A stretch of 64,000 nucleotides of DNA from Panax quinquefolius (GCA_020205615.1 CM035171.1:6961399-7025398); one strand, 5' to 3'; positions 1 to 12,736 are shown, numbered from the stretch's first letter. Numbers and translations: made by a program. The notes: generated by a model from the letters alone, not told the origin.

Positions 1-3000
1 GTATTTTATATATATATATATGCGCTGCTAAACAAGATGAGACAAAATAATAACAAACCCCTCAATTTTATATTAAGTCCTAAGCGCTCAAAGATATTTG
101 GAATATCGAGCGTCGCCTTCTAAAGCATGATAAAATTAATAGAGTATTAAATATTTAATATGAGTTTGTTGTGTCACCACAAGGCAAGTATTAAGTATTT
201 AAGATGTTAATTTATCACATTTGATGCTTATAAAGAAAATTGAACAATATTGTTTTGTTGTGTCACCACAAGGATGATATTTTTCTTTTTTGAATATATG
301 GAGTGCTAGGTCGGACTTAACTTGGATAATTTTGATTCGGATGTGCCACCACTTGATCAAAATAATCTAAGAGGCAAAAAAAAAAAAGGAGTTGCATAGT
401 TGATGTAATTGACAAAAGTTGTCTACCTATTTATTTATATATAGTTTGTTGTGTCACCACAAGGCTATATACATTTGAAATGGGATCCTTATTCTCACTA
501 GCAAATCTTTAATTAGATTTTGCCGAACTATATAAGTGAGGGTAATATAGTTTGAAGAAAATAGTGGGAGATAACAATTTAAAACAAGACCTAAATTATT
601 TTGGTAATTAATAAAAGAATGTATGTTAAAATGTTGTTAATTACAAATTTATTTACGAAATTTTACAATGTCTAAAATTACTATCATCGCAAGCATATTA
701 GATGCTAAATTAACCGCATCAAATTAAACAGTTGGTTAAGGAATTTGAGAATAGTTCTCATAGTTGAAAAGCTATCTTATGTCCCTTAATCGCCTATCCT
801 GCAATGGTTGCGAATAATGCCTCTGAGGAAGAGATTGCTACTTTTAGAAAGTGGCAAGATGATGCAGATTAGCTCGATGCATCATGCTCGCATCCATGAA
901 AGTAACGAGCTTGGCGTCGGCGTGATGAAACTATGGATGCTCCTACTATATTCCCGCACATCAAGTAGTTGATGGTGAGGAAAGTGGGGCCCGATAGATA
1001 TCGAGATATCTAAGGAGCTCTTCCGATCTAGAATGGCCAATGGCACTATAAAGATGCATAAAAAAGTTCTTAACATAATCAATTTGATTGATCAATTAGA
1101 CAACTGGTTTTGTCATGGATGGATAGTTGAGCCAAGATTTGATCTTGCACTCACTCCGGACTCCTTTCATAATTGTTGTGAATTTTCATATGAACAAGCT
1201 AGATATCAGCCTCGCTGATTTGCTTAACATATTGAAAAATGTTGAGAGTCACTTTCCAACCAAGAAAGATCAAGTCTTACTGGTAGGGGCCAAAGGATCT
1301 TCTGAAAAGAAGAACGATTAAAGAAGGTAAATAGAAAGGCATAATTATACAAAGGATAATAAGAACAAAACTGATACGGATAGCAAAGGAGTTTGCTTCC
1401 ACTGCAATAAGCATGGACACTGGAAAGAAACTGCGAGAAGCACCTTGCAGTGGCTAACCAAAGAAGCTTAATGAAGTTTCGGTTACAAATACAATTTTGT
1501 TCAAGATTTAAAATAAATTTTTCTTTAAGTCAAGGTTCTACTTGGATATTGGATATCGACTTTGGTTATCATAAATATAGATTTATGAAGGGACCAAGCA
1601 GAAGTAGAAAGTTAAACAAGGTAAGTAATCCTATGTGTGGAAAATGAAGCAAAGGTTGCTGCATTAGCTATAGAAACTTATAGTTTAGCAAATGCTTTAC
1701 GGGCAAATCTATTAAGTCAATAAGTTGTTATTGTATTCCGGTTCTTGTTAAAAATATTATTTCCATTTTATTGTTGACAATGAAATCTTTGGTATTATAA
1801 TTAAGAACAATTGTTGTTCTATTTATAATAATAATGTTTTGTATAGAACCTGGAATATTACTTAATAAATTTTGTATACTTGACTTACATGAAAATAATA
1901 TTGCATATTGAACAAATTAGTATAAGAAAAGGAGATGATCATTCAAAGAGTTGAATGTGTGTATTTCTTTGAAATACAAGTATGAATTATTTGAAAGGTT
2001 CAAAGAATTCGTAAAGTGAAACAAATTGACAATGTATTAAGATTCTTTGATTAGATCAAGGAATAAATACTTGTGAAATAAGTTTCTAGATCATCTTAAA
2101 TTGATTGATGTATTTGAATGGAAAAATCATACCTTGTTGAACATGGTACGGTCCAAAATGATTTTACCGACATTCCAGTATCCTTCTGGGATAATGTCCT
2201 AGAAATGGTCGCATATCTCTAAAAATGGTAACCTCAAAATCCTATTTGAAGACTCCATAAAAGTTATGGATGGGGAGGATTCCTAATCTTAAGTATGTTA
2301 AGATAAGGGGTTGTCCAACTTATGTGAAAAGGTTTCGAAGGATAAGCTTGGGACAAGATTTGACATGTACAAATTTGTGGGACATCCTAAAGTAAGTTTA
2401 GGGTATATGTTCTATAATTCTACTTAGCAAAATGTGTTTGTTACGAAACACGCTGCCTTCTAAGATAAAGGTGTTTATCATTAAAAGGGGCTAGTGGGAG
2501 GATAATTGATCTTGAAAAGTTCAAGAACCACAAAATACTATAAGTCAAATAAGAGGAACTCAGATAGATAGACCTATTGTACCACAACCGAATCGTAAAT
2601 CTGATAAGATCAAGATATACTAGAGGTATGGATTCATCATGGATGATGATGATGAGGTACGTCATAGAAGATGATGATCCGAGTTACATATGATGAGGCA
2701 ATCAAAAGAGTTTGATTTTATCAAAATAAGAATGAACCTAGTGTGTACAAAAAGGGTCAAGGTGGAGCATCGTGACATTCCTAAGACTATATGTTGATAT
2801 ACTACGGATAAGGAATGACATACCAATGCTACAATCAAGAAAGATAAAGTTGTTCAAACATTCCTCCATGAATGATTTGGAAGAGTATCTTAATTGGGGA
2901 TATAAATCTATATAGATAGATTTAAAAGGATGCTCAACTTAACCCAAGGAACGTATATTCATTTGATGCTAAAGTCGTTTAGCATGGCAAACTCCAAGAG

Positions 3001-3657
3001 ATGTCTCATGTCGATGAGCTATGGAGTGTATCTCTTAATAGTCCCCACAGACTCCTGAAAAGAGAGGTCGCATGAGTGACAATCATGTATGCAATGAAAT
3101 GTACAAGACCTGATGTTGATCAGTCATATAATGGAGAAGTTCACTATGAGTCTGTGAAAAACATCTTAAAGTGCTTAACCGGCACTAAGGATGTGATCAT
3201 ATTCATGGTGGGTCTAAATTAAAACTAGAGGGCTTAACAGACTCACGCTTTTCGAGATGCACCAAGATGACGTAAAATCCACTTTAAGGTAAAAGCGTTA
3301 TCTTGAACAATGGTGCAGTGAATTAGAAAGGTTCCAAACAGAAAAGAGTTGATAATTTAGTGATAAAGACAAAGTATATAGCTATAAATGAAGCTGCAAG
3401 TTGATTGTTTGGATTAAAAGTTTATTACAGAACTAGGAATAGTTCCTAAGTCTCATCTTGGATCTAAACATGTGTTGTGGCACTTTCATTTGATTATTAG
3501 AATCATTGAAAGATGGGAAATCACTATAGAGATAGTGGACTCTCATGAACAACATTACATATCCATTAACTAAAGCTTATCCAACAGCAGGATAATCGTC
3601 ACTTAGAGAAGAAGAGTATAAGATACAATGGCGATTGGCTTAGTGCAAGTGGGAGAT
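1..3657 (+). mobile_element. Decayed Ty1/copia retrotransposon, internal region
   Basis: Plus-strand translation in shifting frames recovers the copia polyprotein order. Gag-like sequence runs from about 800 to 1320 and includes stretches such as FRSRMANGT and NFHMNKLDISL. A degenerate CCHC zinc knuckle (CFHCNKHGHWK) lies at about 1389-1430. Reverse-transcriptase remnants lie at about 2690-2900, including VYKKG and a relic of the YVDD region. An RNase H tail ends near NITYPLTK at about 3550-3580. A polypurine tract (agtgggagat) directly precedes the LTR at 3658. Stops and frameshifts occur throughout, so the element is dead. The left LTR and primer-binding site are not in the window. Positions 1-780 look like untranslated leader. 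Confidence 0.85.
164..464 (+). repeat. Three interspersed copies of a short palindromic motif in the copia leader
   Basis: A nearly identical 21-base motif containing the hairpin TTGTG-TCAC-CACAA followed by GG occurs at 164-184, 253-273 and 444-464. A relative (gtgccaccac) lies near 341. Spacing is 89 and 191 bases. The surrounding sequence is not otherwise duplicated, so these are dispersed sites and not a tandem array. Confidence 0.8.
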
Positions 3658-5492
3658 TGAAAGTAATATGCACACAAGCCAATCATGTTTGATGATAAAG
3701 CATATACTTTGTAACAATCTTATTCATTTATTAATAAAAGTATTAATTTATTAAAGGCTTTTAATTATCTACATGATGCTGTTTTTATAATATGTGATAA
3801 ACCCATAGTTTTAAGCAATGCTTTTAGAATAATGATGATGATCATTCTAATGAGATCTAAATTCTTAGAAAGCTTAAAACTAAAATAGTTCCCAATCGTT
3901 GGATTACTAAATTGGGGATTAGTGAATCTGATAGATTGGTACATACGTTGCTTGCTTTCATTGGATGAGAATGATTGATCTCATGATCATTTGTGCGGAG
4001 ACACTAAAACAAGTATGTAGGTGCTTATTAGAGAATAAGTTCACCGAACGTGGCTCATTAAGGAATACCTAATGGAGTTTTACTTGCTGTCAATAGAATT
4101 CTGTAGTGATAGTAGTCTGAAGTAATCCTTGGACTTGAGATCATCATAGTATCTTGTGTATGATGAGTTATACTTTGACTTATTCCTTAAGACCCTTAGG
4201 GTATATCAAAGGGTATGCTTGGGTATAATAAATTGTATATGGAGATAATGTATGATCAATAAAGAATCTACCACTTCTAATAAAGAAGAGAAATGTCCTA
4301 TGTGATTCGATAAATGACAACCCAAAGAGTCCTTGGCAAGAGAATGAAATTAGAAAGGAGTTTCTAATTTGCATTATTTGAGTTGTGCATTTAAGGATCG
4401 AAATATATAATTAAATAAAATAAGACTTGACGAGAAATTCCATGTGCTTATATTTAATTGGGACATTGTATGGTGGAAGGATTGAATTGTCTGATGAACT
4501 ATTTACTCAAAGGTTCTTTAATGATTAATGTTGAAATCTATATTATCCGGAAAGTCGTTGATCGCTAGGGAGGCTTATCCCTATTGTAGAATAAATATTA
4601 TTTATTTAAATAAATTAATTGTTTAATTTATTTATTTAAATAAGATTAGAATTGTTCTAATTGATTTATTCATAACCTTTAATATGGAGAACCTAAAGGG
4701 TCACACCATAAAAGGAAGAATAATTATTTAAGAAGTTAATGGCATAATCGTAATAATATGTTAAATATATTTAATTTAATCTATGGTGATAGAATAAATT
4801 AAATAGCTTAATATTTATTATTTAATATTTTAAAAATAATAAATATAAATCAATAAGAGAGTCTTATTAATATTATTACAATTATTATTATTTTAATTTC
4901 TAAAAGAGTTTAGGAATTAATTTAATATAAGTACTCTCATTTATTCCTAATTGGATTAGGAGGGAAAATTAATTAAAGGAGTTTAATTAATTATCCTTAA
5001 TAAGATTAGGGAGCCCATTTAATTAAAAGAGTTTAATTAAAAATACCTTATTTTAATAGGGTTACTTGATATCTTTATAAGAGAAGTCTTATATCAGATA
5101 TCAATAATACGCAATTCCAAAAGTTGGAGAGTACACCCTTTCTATAGAGATAGAAAACTAGGGTTGAGCCAATACCCCTTCTTCTTGAAAATTCTTTTCC
5201 CTTGGTGGATCGCCTCTAGAGGCCAAACATATGGGTGGCTAACGTTGATCAAAGGAAGGAACCAAACCCGGTGGATTCAAGTTGAACGCGAAAGGATTTG
5301 GAGGTGAACTTGTACCTGAGGAAGCTCGATCTTCAAGGGTATGATTTTATTCTTTATCTTTTCGTTTAATTAATAATTGTGCATAAAGGGTGATCCGGGT
5401 ATATGGTTTGTTAAAATTTTAAACTCTGATTTTACACGTTTCCGCATTATTTTTGCAATTTGATTGCGCACATGAATATTACAAACCTAACA
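3658..5492 (+). repeat. Right LTR of the copia element (about 1.8 kb)
   Basis: It starts TGAAAG just after the polypurine tract and ends CTAACA, giving the expected TG...CA borders. The interior is AT-rich and non-coding. It ends in the sequence style common just before a copia primer-binding site (tttccgcatta, then a gcgcacatg stretch). The matching left LTR is outside the window, so the right border rests on the TG/CA rule. Confidence 0.65.
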
Positions 5493-6633
5493 GAAACTTC
5501 AATAATTCATAATAAATAGCCCTTTTGTCAGAAAATTCAAATCTCGCGAGTTTTTATAAGAAATTCAATTCTCTACAACTTTGCAGAAGATAGTTTTTCC
5601 AAATTCCAAACAAAAATTGACCAAAATCTACAAACAGTGATTTTTGAGTGCTATAATCAAATTTCATCGAATAAATGGGGTCCATTTACATGTTTAACAT
5701 GTTTTAAACATTTATTGTAACAAAAATACTCTTCCTCCTCGTATACTCATATATCCCACATTCGTTGTAAAAATATCACCATTATTATATTATTAAAATA
5801 TAATAATATATTTAAATGAATTATTTTATCGAGAAAAAGATAAAATTTCAATTTTCAACAATTGTCACATTAAATTTTTTTTCATCTATAGCCACATAAA
5901 ATTAATATTTTTCTCATCATATGAATCAATAATTAATTATTCACAAATAATATTATAGAATCACAATATTGATGACCAGCGCGGTTCAGGAAAGAGGGGC
6001 TTTCAATAAGAATTTCTCCTTCTTGGCATGAATTAGGTGACCAAACCTCTCCTTAGATGTAACTTTCTAGACATTGGCAATAATGTTATCTAATAATATT
6101 ATTCGGATAATATGAATTATTGCTTCGATAATGAAAAATCTTGTGTAATGACAATTATTGAAACAACAAAGAATATAAAATATCAACGCAAAGAATTATT
6201 AAATCAATAAAATATTGAACAATAATTATCATAACCATTATTAAGTAGTGCCTTCTTACGTAAGAATCAATAATTGGTGCAATACCGGTAATGCTACTTG
6301 TGTTTTAACCATAGGTATTTTAACAATGATAATCTGTAATAACTACGCCAATTATTTTAAACAACTTATATTTGTCGTTTTCTTCATCCAACCGCTTTCC
6401 AAGTTATGGGGCCCACAAAAAGATCTGGCAGGTCGTATTTAATATTCCCCGACAACAAGAATATTCCACGACCAAACGAATATTTCCCGATAACAATGAA
6501 TATTTTATAACCACTTGCTTATTTTAAATTATTTGCGTATTTTACCCATAACTATCCACATTAATCAAATCAACCCTTACTATTTCAAAATAGAGAAAAT
6601 TAAATTTCATTAATAATAAGTTGGGGTCTTACA
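5493..6633. repeat. Ty3/gypsy-like LTR remnant
   Basis: The segment ends in ggggtcttaca at 6623-6633, the same terminus as the gypsy LTR at 59816-62240. The last 300 bases show recognisable similarity to that LTR's end, including a gggcccac or ggggtccac block and ataaccacttg. It appears to be an old solo or truncated LTR abutting the copia LTR. I could not place its left border. No coding sequence was seen. Confidence 0.5.
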
Positions 6634-6739
6634 CGAGCGGTCTAAAATTTATGAGGGAGCTAGTGTATGACAGTGACATTACATGCCACAATTACCTTAG
6701 AATGGATAGAAATGAGTTTTACCAAATTATGTGATATTT

Positions 6740-7515
6740 TACATACCACGCAAACTTAGTAGTATCAAAGTACCTTCAAATAGATGAACAAGTTGCCATA
6801 TTCTTGTATGTCTTTGGCTTGTCATGTGAAAAAATCGTGTCATAGTATTACAATTTAAATGAGATCCGTTGAGAGATGAATTAGTAGGCATTTCAACAAC
6901 GTACTCAATGCCGTGATAAGATTGGAAGGTCAACTTTTTAAGAAACTGGAACCTATACGTGAAAACTCTACTGACGATAAGTGGAAATGGTTCAAGGTAT
7001 TTCTTTAACTTAGATATTTGTTATCCTACCAGAACAAGCTTTTTTTAAATTACATATTTATCATTATGTTTTTGAAAAAGATAAGTATTTCTTACTAGGG
7101 TTGTCTAGGGGATTTGGATGGAACATCAATAAAGGTTCATGTCCCTGAAGAAGATAAACCTAGGTATCGAAATCGAAAAAATGAGATTACAACTAACGTG
7201 TTAGGTGTTTGCTCCTCGGAGATGCAATTTATCTACGTCTTACCTGGTTGGGAAGGGTTCGCGGCAGATGGTAGGGTACTTTATTCTGCAATGCATCGTA
7301 ATCATGGTTTGAAAGTAAATCGAGGTAAGAAATAAGAAATATCTTAATATGTATAGACTTACACTAACAAAAACAAACAAACACAACCCCATTTAACATC
7401 CTTTTTTATTTGGTTAAGGTAACTACTACCTTGTAGATGCTGGATATACCAATGGAGAGGGCTTTCTTGCACCTTTTAGAGGTCAAAGATATCATTTAAA
7501 TGATTGATTAGATGC
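6740..7515 (+). pseudogene. PIF/Harbinger (HARBI1/ALP1-like) transposase remnant
   Basis: Plus-strand reading gives the N-terminal part of a Harbinger transposase (FNNVLNAVIRLEGQLF near 6895-6945). A separate block at about 7100-7335 reads LDGTSIKVHVPEEDKPRYRNR and then NEITTNVLGVCSSEMQFIYV. This holds the first catalytic Asp region of the DDE_4 nuclease. After an apparent intron comes YYLVDAGYTNGEGFLAPFRG at about 7421-7485. Frames change and stops intervene. The C-terminal third is missing or unrecognisable. A 42-base direct duplication interrupts the end. Confidence 0.8.
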
Positions 7516-7550
7516 TGGATATACCAATGGAGAGGGCTTTCTTGCACCTT
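7434..7550 (+). repeat. 42-base direct duplication inside the transposase remnant
   Basis: The 42 bases at 7434-7475, encoding DAGYTNGEGFLAP, recur unchanged at 7509-7550 after a 33-base spacer. The second copy is followed by unrelated sequence, which shows a rearrangement after the transposase lost function. Another short repeat pair with the core tacaaatgcac lies at about 7679-7751. Confidence 0.9.
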
Positions 7551-7947
7551 GTTTTGCTTGGGTTATAGCTATAAATCATTATTTTCTCATTCCCATAAAT
7601 TTTATAATCCAATCTATTTTATTCATAGATCAAATACAAAACAATCTTGTTATAGTTGCAATTAATACACGGCCTACCTATACAAATGCACAATTGTTAA
7701 AAGGGTTATTGCCACTGGAATCAATATACAAATGCACTATTGTTAAAAGGTTATGGTTACAGAATATGGTCATGGTTTCCATTTACTGAATTCTCATGTT
7801 ACTGTTATCTTTTATATTTTTTTGGTACAATAAAGCGTAGCACACCAATTGAACAATTGTAAAAATATTAAGATAAGGTTTTATTATTTTTATCATGTTT
7901 TGTATGATACTTGTGTTGAGTTGTAATGAAATGCAACTAATTTATAT

Positions 7948-9178
7948 TTGGCCAGACTTCAATTTATGATGGATTCTCAAGTAAATGATGAAGCAAAGGG
8001 GGCAGGCAAGAGTAAGCACAAATGGGTTAAAAATGAAGATGACAAGCTTGTAGAATGTATGCTAAACATATTAAATACTATTGGAACTTTGTATAGGGCT
8101 GATAATGGTTTTAAGCCTGGGTTTTACTTGGCCATTGAGAAAGCGTTACGTGAGAAATTACTCATGAGCAGGAATAAAGGCAAAACCACATATTGAGTCA
8201 AGGTTGAAAACATTGAAAGTCGAATGGGCGGTTGATATGATATGGTGCATGGAAAAGACAAGTAGTGGATTTGGTTGGGATCTTTGAAAATCATGTGCTT
8301 GAAGCCTTTAAAGATGTCTGGATTCCATATCTTAAGGTAAGTCATTTTTAAGATTCAAGCTTCTTCTTTGCTCGAAATAAAGGATCGTTCACTAGTTCTC
8401 CGTTATTTACATATTTATAGTTGTAGACTTCATATTTATCCCATTAAATAAAATTAGTGCAAAGAAGAATGAGTGATTATTGGGGAACATTTTCGTGGAA
8501 ATGACTTGTTTTGCTTTCAAAAAAAATGAATTCTTTGATTTAACGATGAAGATGTCATCTTTCTAAGTTAAAATGTGCACTGATTTCTGTTGTTTGCTTT
8601 TTCAATGTTATACAAAACCCCTGAAATTCATGTGTCAACTGTCAAGAATTATGAGATATGAAATGGTTCATGTGTCAACTGTTAAATAAGAGATCAATAT
8701 AGATATGACCAAATAAGATATCAATACAGATATGACCAAATGCTCTATCGGCTGCGGAAAAGGTCGAGTTAGATGAAGAGATCCAAACAAATGATGGAGA
8801 TGATGACTTGATTCCAACTCGCAGTGAGGAAATATCTAGCAAGTCCTCTAGTTTCAAGAAAAGAAAAAGAAAATCAAGTTTCGATATTGATTTTGAATCT
8901 GCCATGGAGAGGGCTGCTACTATTCTTGCTGCACAACTCGAGAAATCATCTCGCTCAATTTGCTAACTTTCTTGGATTGGAGGCTTCATTAAATGAAAGC
9001 AACGGAAGAATCTCGAATGTCGTTGAGTAATTTGCCTTATTTAACGATAGTGAGCGTAACAAGGTCATGTGCACACTTGCTTTCGTAAGGAGGAGTTGAT
9101 GGTGGTCTTTTTAGCCTTCCCGATGAGCGAAAAGAGGGTTTCGTCAAAGATTTATTGAGTGGAGTGTTATACTAGTTA
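7948..9178 (+). pseudogene. Myb/SANT-like accessory gene of the PIF/Harbinger element, decayed
   Basis: An open stretch at 7948-8196 reads KHKWVKNEDDKLVECMLNIL and continues as a trihelix/Myb-like DNA-binding domain of the kind found in L10-interacting MYB-like proteins. These accompany the transposase in plant PIF/Harbinger elements. A second block at 8820-8945 reads SSSFKKRKRKSSFDIDFESA, and 9048-9175 resembles the conserved tail (KVMCTLAF, then FLAFP.DERKEGFVKDLL across frames). Stops and frameshifts separate the blocks. Its place directly downstream of a Harbinger transposase supports a single decayed two-gene element. I did not find terminal inverted repeats. Confidence 0.65.
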
Positions 9179-9906
9179 TTTAGACATTTTATTATGTTAC
9201 TTATTGAACGATGATATTGGGATTTTGTTTAGGATTTTTTGATGGAATTCATTACTACTTGATTAGACATTTTATTAAGTTGTTGGTTGTTAAATGAAAT
9301 TATGCATTATGTTATTGAATTTTATCATCACTTTATATTATTGAAAAAGGTGTTATACTAGTTGATTTAGTTTTGTTGGTTGTATTTTATTTTACACTAC
9401 TTATCTTTAGATTTCATCAATTAAAATAAAGTTAATTCTAGAGAAATAAAAAAATATATAAAAAAGATAACTTACAAGTAAGAAAAAAATTATAAAAAAA
9501 TTATATGAAAAAGTATAGTAAAAAAAAGAAGAATATAATTATAAAAAAATCTTGAGAAATATGTGTTACATTTTAATATAAAATGAATTTAAGTTAAATT
9601 TGAACATTTGGGGTATTTAGGTCACTTTCTAATTATTTATTTCATTCTTAGATGTATTCCTAACATCAACCAAACATGTACATGGAATATTAAAAAATCA
9701 TTTCATTCCCTTCCTTATTCCATTCCCTACTCTATTACATTCCTTCAATCCAAACGTAGCATAAGAGCCTGTCAGGCCCGATGCGCCAAAGAAATGGCCA
9801 AACCATCTTGTCTTTCTCCCTCTCCCACAAATAGGCATAGCTTTCCTGGTCAAAAAGAATTCAATATGCGAATCACAATGTTGTTAGCCATCCCAATTCA
9901 CAGACG
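9179..9906. other. AT-rich non-coding stretch, probable 3' end of a DNA transposon
   Basis: No gene is visible. The stretch at about 9650-9775, rich in cattcc and ending near atccaaacgtagc, has the look of the subterminal and terminal part of plant PIF or hAT elements, but no partner terminus was found. Positions 9776-9898 are less AT-rich host sequence continuing at 10804 on the other side of the hAT insertion. I could not identify a gene in it. Confidence 0.4.
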
Positions 9907-10613
9907 CAGAGGCGGATCTATGCCAGGGGCAGGGGGGCACATGCCCCCACTGAATTTTCTAACTTCAAAATAGACAACATGATATCCTAAGCTCGTTGGT
10001 ACCAGAGACTCACCGGACAATGTAATTAAAAGTGAGTCGAGAGGCAATATATAGCTGAGTGATACATGACATCATGAAAAGTTGTGTCTTTTGTCATCAT
10101 CTGAAGCTTTCTTGCCTTCTCTCCGGTGAAACTCTCTAGAGCGACGCGAGATCTCATCGGAATAGATCCGAGATCCGAGTCTGACTTGGCCTCAACTTTG
10201 GTGGAGAAATCGAAGTCGTTGTTGCGTTATTTTCGGGATTCAAAGTATTCTGGTTTGAAGGACCAGCTGAACAGCGGGGTCCACCACTTAGAAGATAAAT
10301 TTTTCTGATTTTGTGATACAGTATGGGGCGTTGCGAGTACTTCACGAATCAGGACCGAGTACTTCACGAATCAGGACTAACTTTTACTTATTGAAGTTTG
10401 GGTTAGGAAATGGGTTAGATATATATTATAACTAAATTTGTATTGCTGGGGGGTTATATACTTCACGAAAGTTGAGTTTTTAATATTTGTAATGCAATTC
10501 CATGTGACCTTATCAAAAGATGGATTTATCATATTTGTACTATATTGATTTTTTAATATAAAAAAAAGTTGCTGATTAAAAAAAACCACTAGTATTTTTT
10601 TATAAGAAAATTA

Positions 10614-10649
<36 letters not shown>

Positions 10650-10795
10650 ATATAACAACTTAAGTGTTGAGAAATTATATTGAATTTAGAAAATATATAT
10701 ATATATATATATATAATATAACTATAATTTTTATTCTTAACAGATTTTTTTGGCGAATTTAACCCCACTGAGTTACACGGCTGGATCCGCCCCTG
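9907..10795. mobile_element. Non-autonomous hAT transposon (889 bp) with 8-bp TSD
   Basis: The ends are imperfect inverted repeats: CAGAGGCGGATCTA on the left and, reading inward on the other strand, CAGGGGCGGATCCA on the right. They are flanked by a perfect 8-bp duplication, CACAGACG, at 9899-9906 and 10796-10803. Eight-bp duplications and CAG-type ends are typical of hAT. The interior has no transposase. It contains a doubled 20-base unit (gagtacttcacgaatcagga) near 10336-10376 and AT microsatellites at about 10618-10714. Removing the element joins continuous host sequence. Confidence 0.9.
10616..10716. repeat. Two (TA)n microsatellites
   Basis: Runs of alternating TA occur at about 10618-10642 and 10692-10714 inside the hAT element. 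They create spurious open frames rich in Tyr and Ile. Confidence 0.9.
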
Positions 10796-11188
10796 CACAG
10801 ACGACTAGCTAATAATGTCCACCAGACTTTGGTACATTGCCAAATGGAGTAATAATATCTCCTTTTATATCAAAAATTGTTTGAGTAACAACAAGTTTAA
10901 TAAGTATTAAAAGAATATCGATCTCTTCTATTTTAATGTAATTATTTTTCAAGTATTATATTTAAAATTAATCAAGTATTTATACTAGTATATGACAAGT
11001 CCTAGAAAATATGTATATCTTGATCAATTTTTTTATAATATCCACTTGAGTGTCTTTTTATGTTAACCATGTTTAAACAAAACAAACAGGTTACAAAGTT
11101 TTTTTACACTGGATAGTGGATACCGTATCCGTCTAATTTAATCTTCTTTCTAACGCATTCTCAAATACAAATTTTGTCCAACAATTTA

Positions 11189-11400
11189 ATTGGAGTAATT
11201 ATAAACCCATACATCACTGTGTATATTTTATTATGTATAATTTGTCAAAATTACATCGTTTTGACGTATTTCTTTTCTTTTTAAATGATTCTCTTCTCTC
11301 TCAAATCATAAATCAAAAATAAATATGCCAAAACGACGTAGTTTTGACAGACTATACACAAATAAAACATACACAACTGTGTATAGTTATTATTCCCAAT
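11189..11400. mobile_element. Inverted-repeat MITE (212 bp) with TA target duplication
   Basis: The outer 80 bases or so on each side are inverted copies of one another. The left arm begins ATTGGAGTAATTATA and the right arm, read on the other strand, begins ATTGGGAATAATAACTATA. Each arm carries a gtgtata core and a cgttttga stretch. Dinucleotide TA flanks both ends (11187-11188 and 11401-11402), which suggests Tc1/mariner-type mobilisation, although the ends are not the canonical Stowaway CTCCCTCC. Confidence 0.75.
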
Positions 11401-11521
11401 TATAAATGATCAATCAATCTCTTTTATTAAATACTCGTACGTACTCCCACACTCCCGTAATATATATGACGTTTTAGATGATTTTATTTTTCTTAAATTA
11501 TTTGACGTTTTATATAAATTT

Positions 11522-12736
11522 GGACATGTTTGTTTGTAAGGATTGTAATCTCAAGACTATTAAGACTATTAATCCTAGGATTATATAGTCCTAGTTACAT
11601 GTATGTTTTTTATGGGATTATTTATGAGAACTTAAAATAATCTTATGTTATGTTTGTTTTTTTCAAAATTAATTAAAGGATTGGATAAAATAATATCGTT
11701 TGGACTATTATACCTTTATCAATAATAACATATTTGTTCAATAGCAGTACTATTATTCTATAATATATTAGTTTCATTATAATATTAAATATATTCTGTT
11801 ATTATGGGATTTAAATATATTAATTTCATTATAATTTGTGTAATATATTAGTTTCATTATACGTTTATACGTATTATTATTATTTAACAATATGCAAATG
11901 TGAAATATATTATTTTCAATGTAACACGTACTGCATGTATGTTTACAAACTTATTATTTTATTTACTTCAATTAAAAAATACGATTGTAAATGTATTGGA
12001 AAAAACGTGCTGCAAAAAAAAGTACGTACCGAATGTATGTTTACAATTTTTTTTACTTCTATTCAAAAAGAAATATGATCAATGTAAATATACGTACTGA
12101 TTTAGCAAAAAACACGTATTGCATGTAAAAAAAATAAGGTATTGTATGTAAAAAAAAACGTACGTATGTTTAAAAAAAGATACTGTATGCCAAAATAAAA
12201 CGTACGGTAAAAAATTAGTGGTTACCTTTCTTAAACTGATTCGTACGTATGTTAAAAAAATGTACTGTATGCAAAAATATACTATATATAATGTATGTAG
12301 AATAAAAAAATAAACCATACTACATGTTTATATTATTTAATAAGTTTATTTGATTTATTTAATTAACACTAAAAAAATTATGTACATATAATACGTATTA
12401 CATGTATATATTGTTTAATAAGTTTATTTAATTAGCACTAAAAAAGGTATTAAAAAAGTTACATATACACAGTACGTACTGCATGATTAATGTTTTATCA
12501 TGTATTACAAGCTTTATGTGGTGTAAACAAATTTAAAGGCTAATTTAGTCTAAAAAAATTTAGTTCTAAATGGTTGAGATTATAATACCTAGTTAAATAT
12601 GATATTAAATAATCCTCCTTTTCAAGTCATTTTATTTTTTCGGGACGAATAATTCCAAGTCTATTTTAAAAAACAAACAAGAGACTTGCGATTAATATTA
12701 CAATCCCAAATATAATCTTTGTAAACAAACATAGCC
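11522..12736. mobile_element. Non-autonomous DNA transposon with internal ACGTAC/GCATG repeats
   Basis: The ends form an imperfect inverted repeat: ggacatgtttgtttgtaagg on the left and, read inward on the other strand, ggctatgtttgtttacaaag on the right. The interior at 11880-12490 is extremely AT-rich. It carries many degenerate copies of a unit with acgtact followed by gcatg or tatgt and an A-tract. An approximately 90-base block containing ttaataagttta is repeated near 12335-12480. No transposase is present and no convincing target duplication was found. Confidence 0.6.

Noticed and set aside
9770..9900. Possible antisense host gene interrupted by the hAT element
   Set aside because: Joining 9770-9898 to 10804-10860 gives short open stretches, but nothing I can assign to a family.
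9608..9973. Open frame of 121 codons
   Set aside because: It crosses the border of the hAT insertion and its target duplication, so it is accidental.
10126..10308. Short open frame starting MKLSRATRD inside the hAT element
   Set aside because: Too short, with no homology I can recognise and no support for expression. Captured host sequence remains possible.
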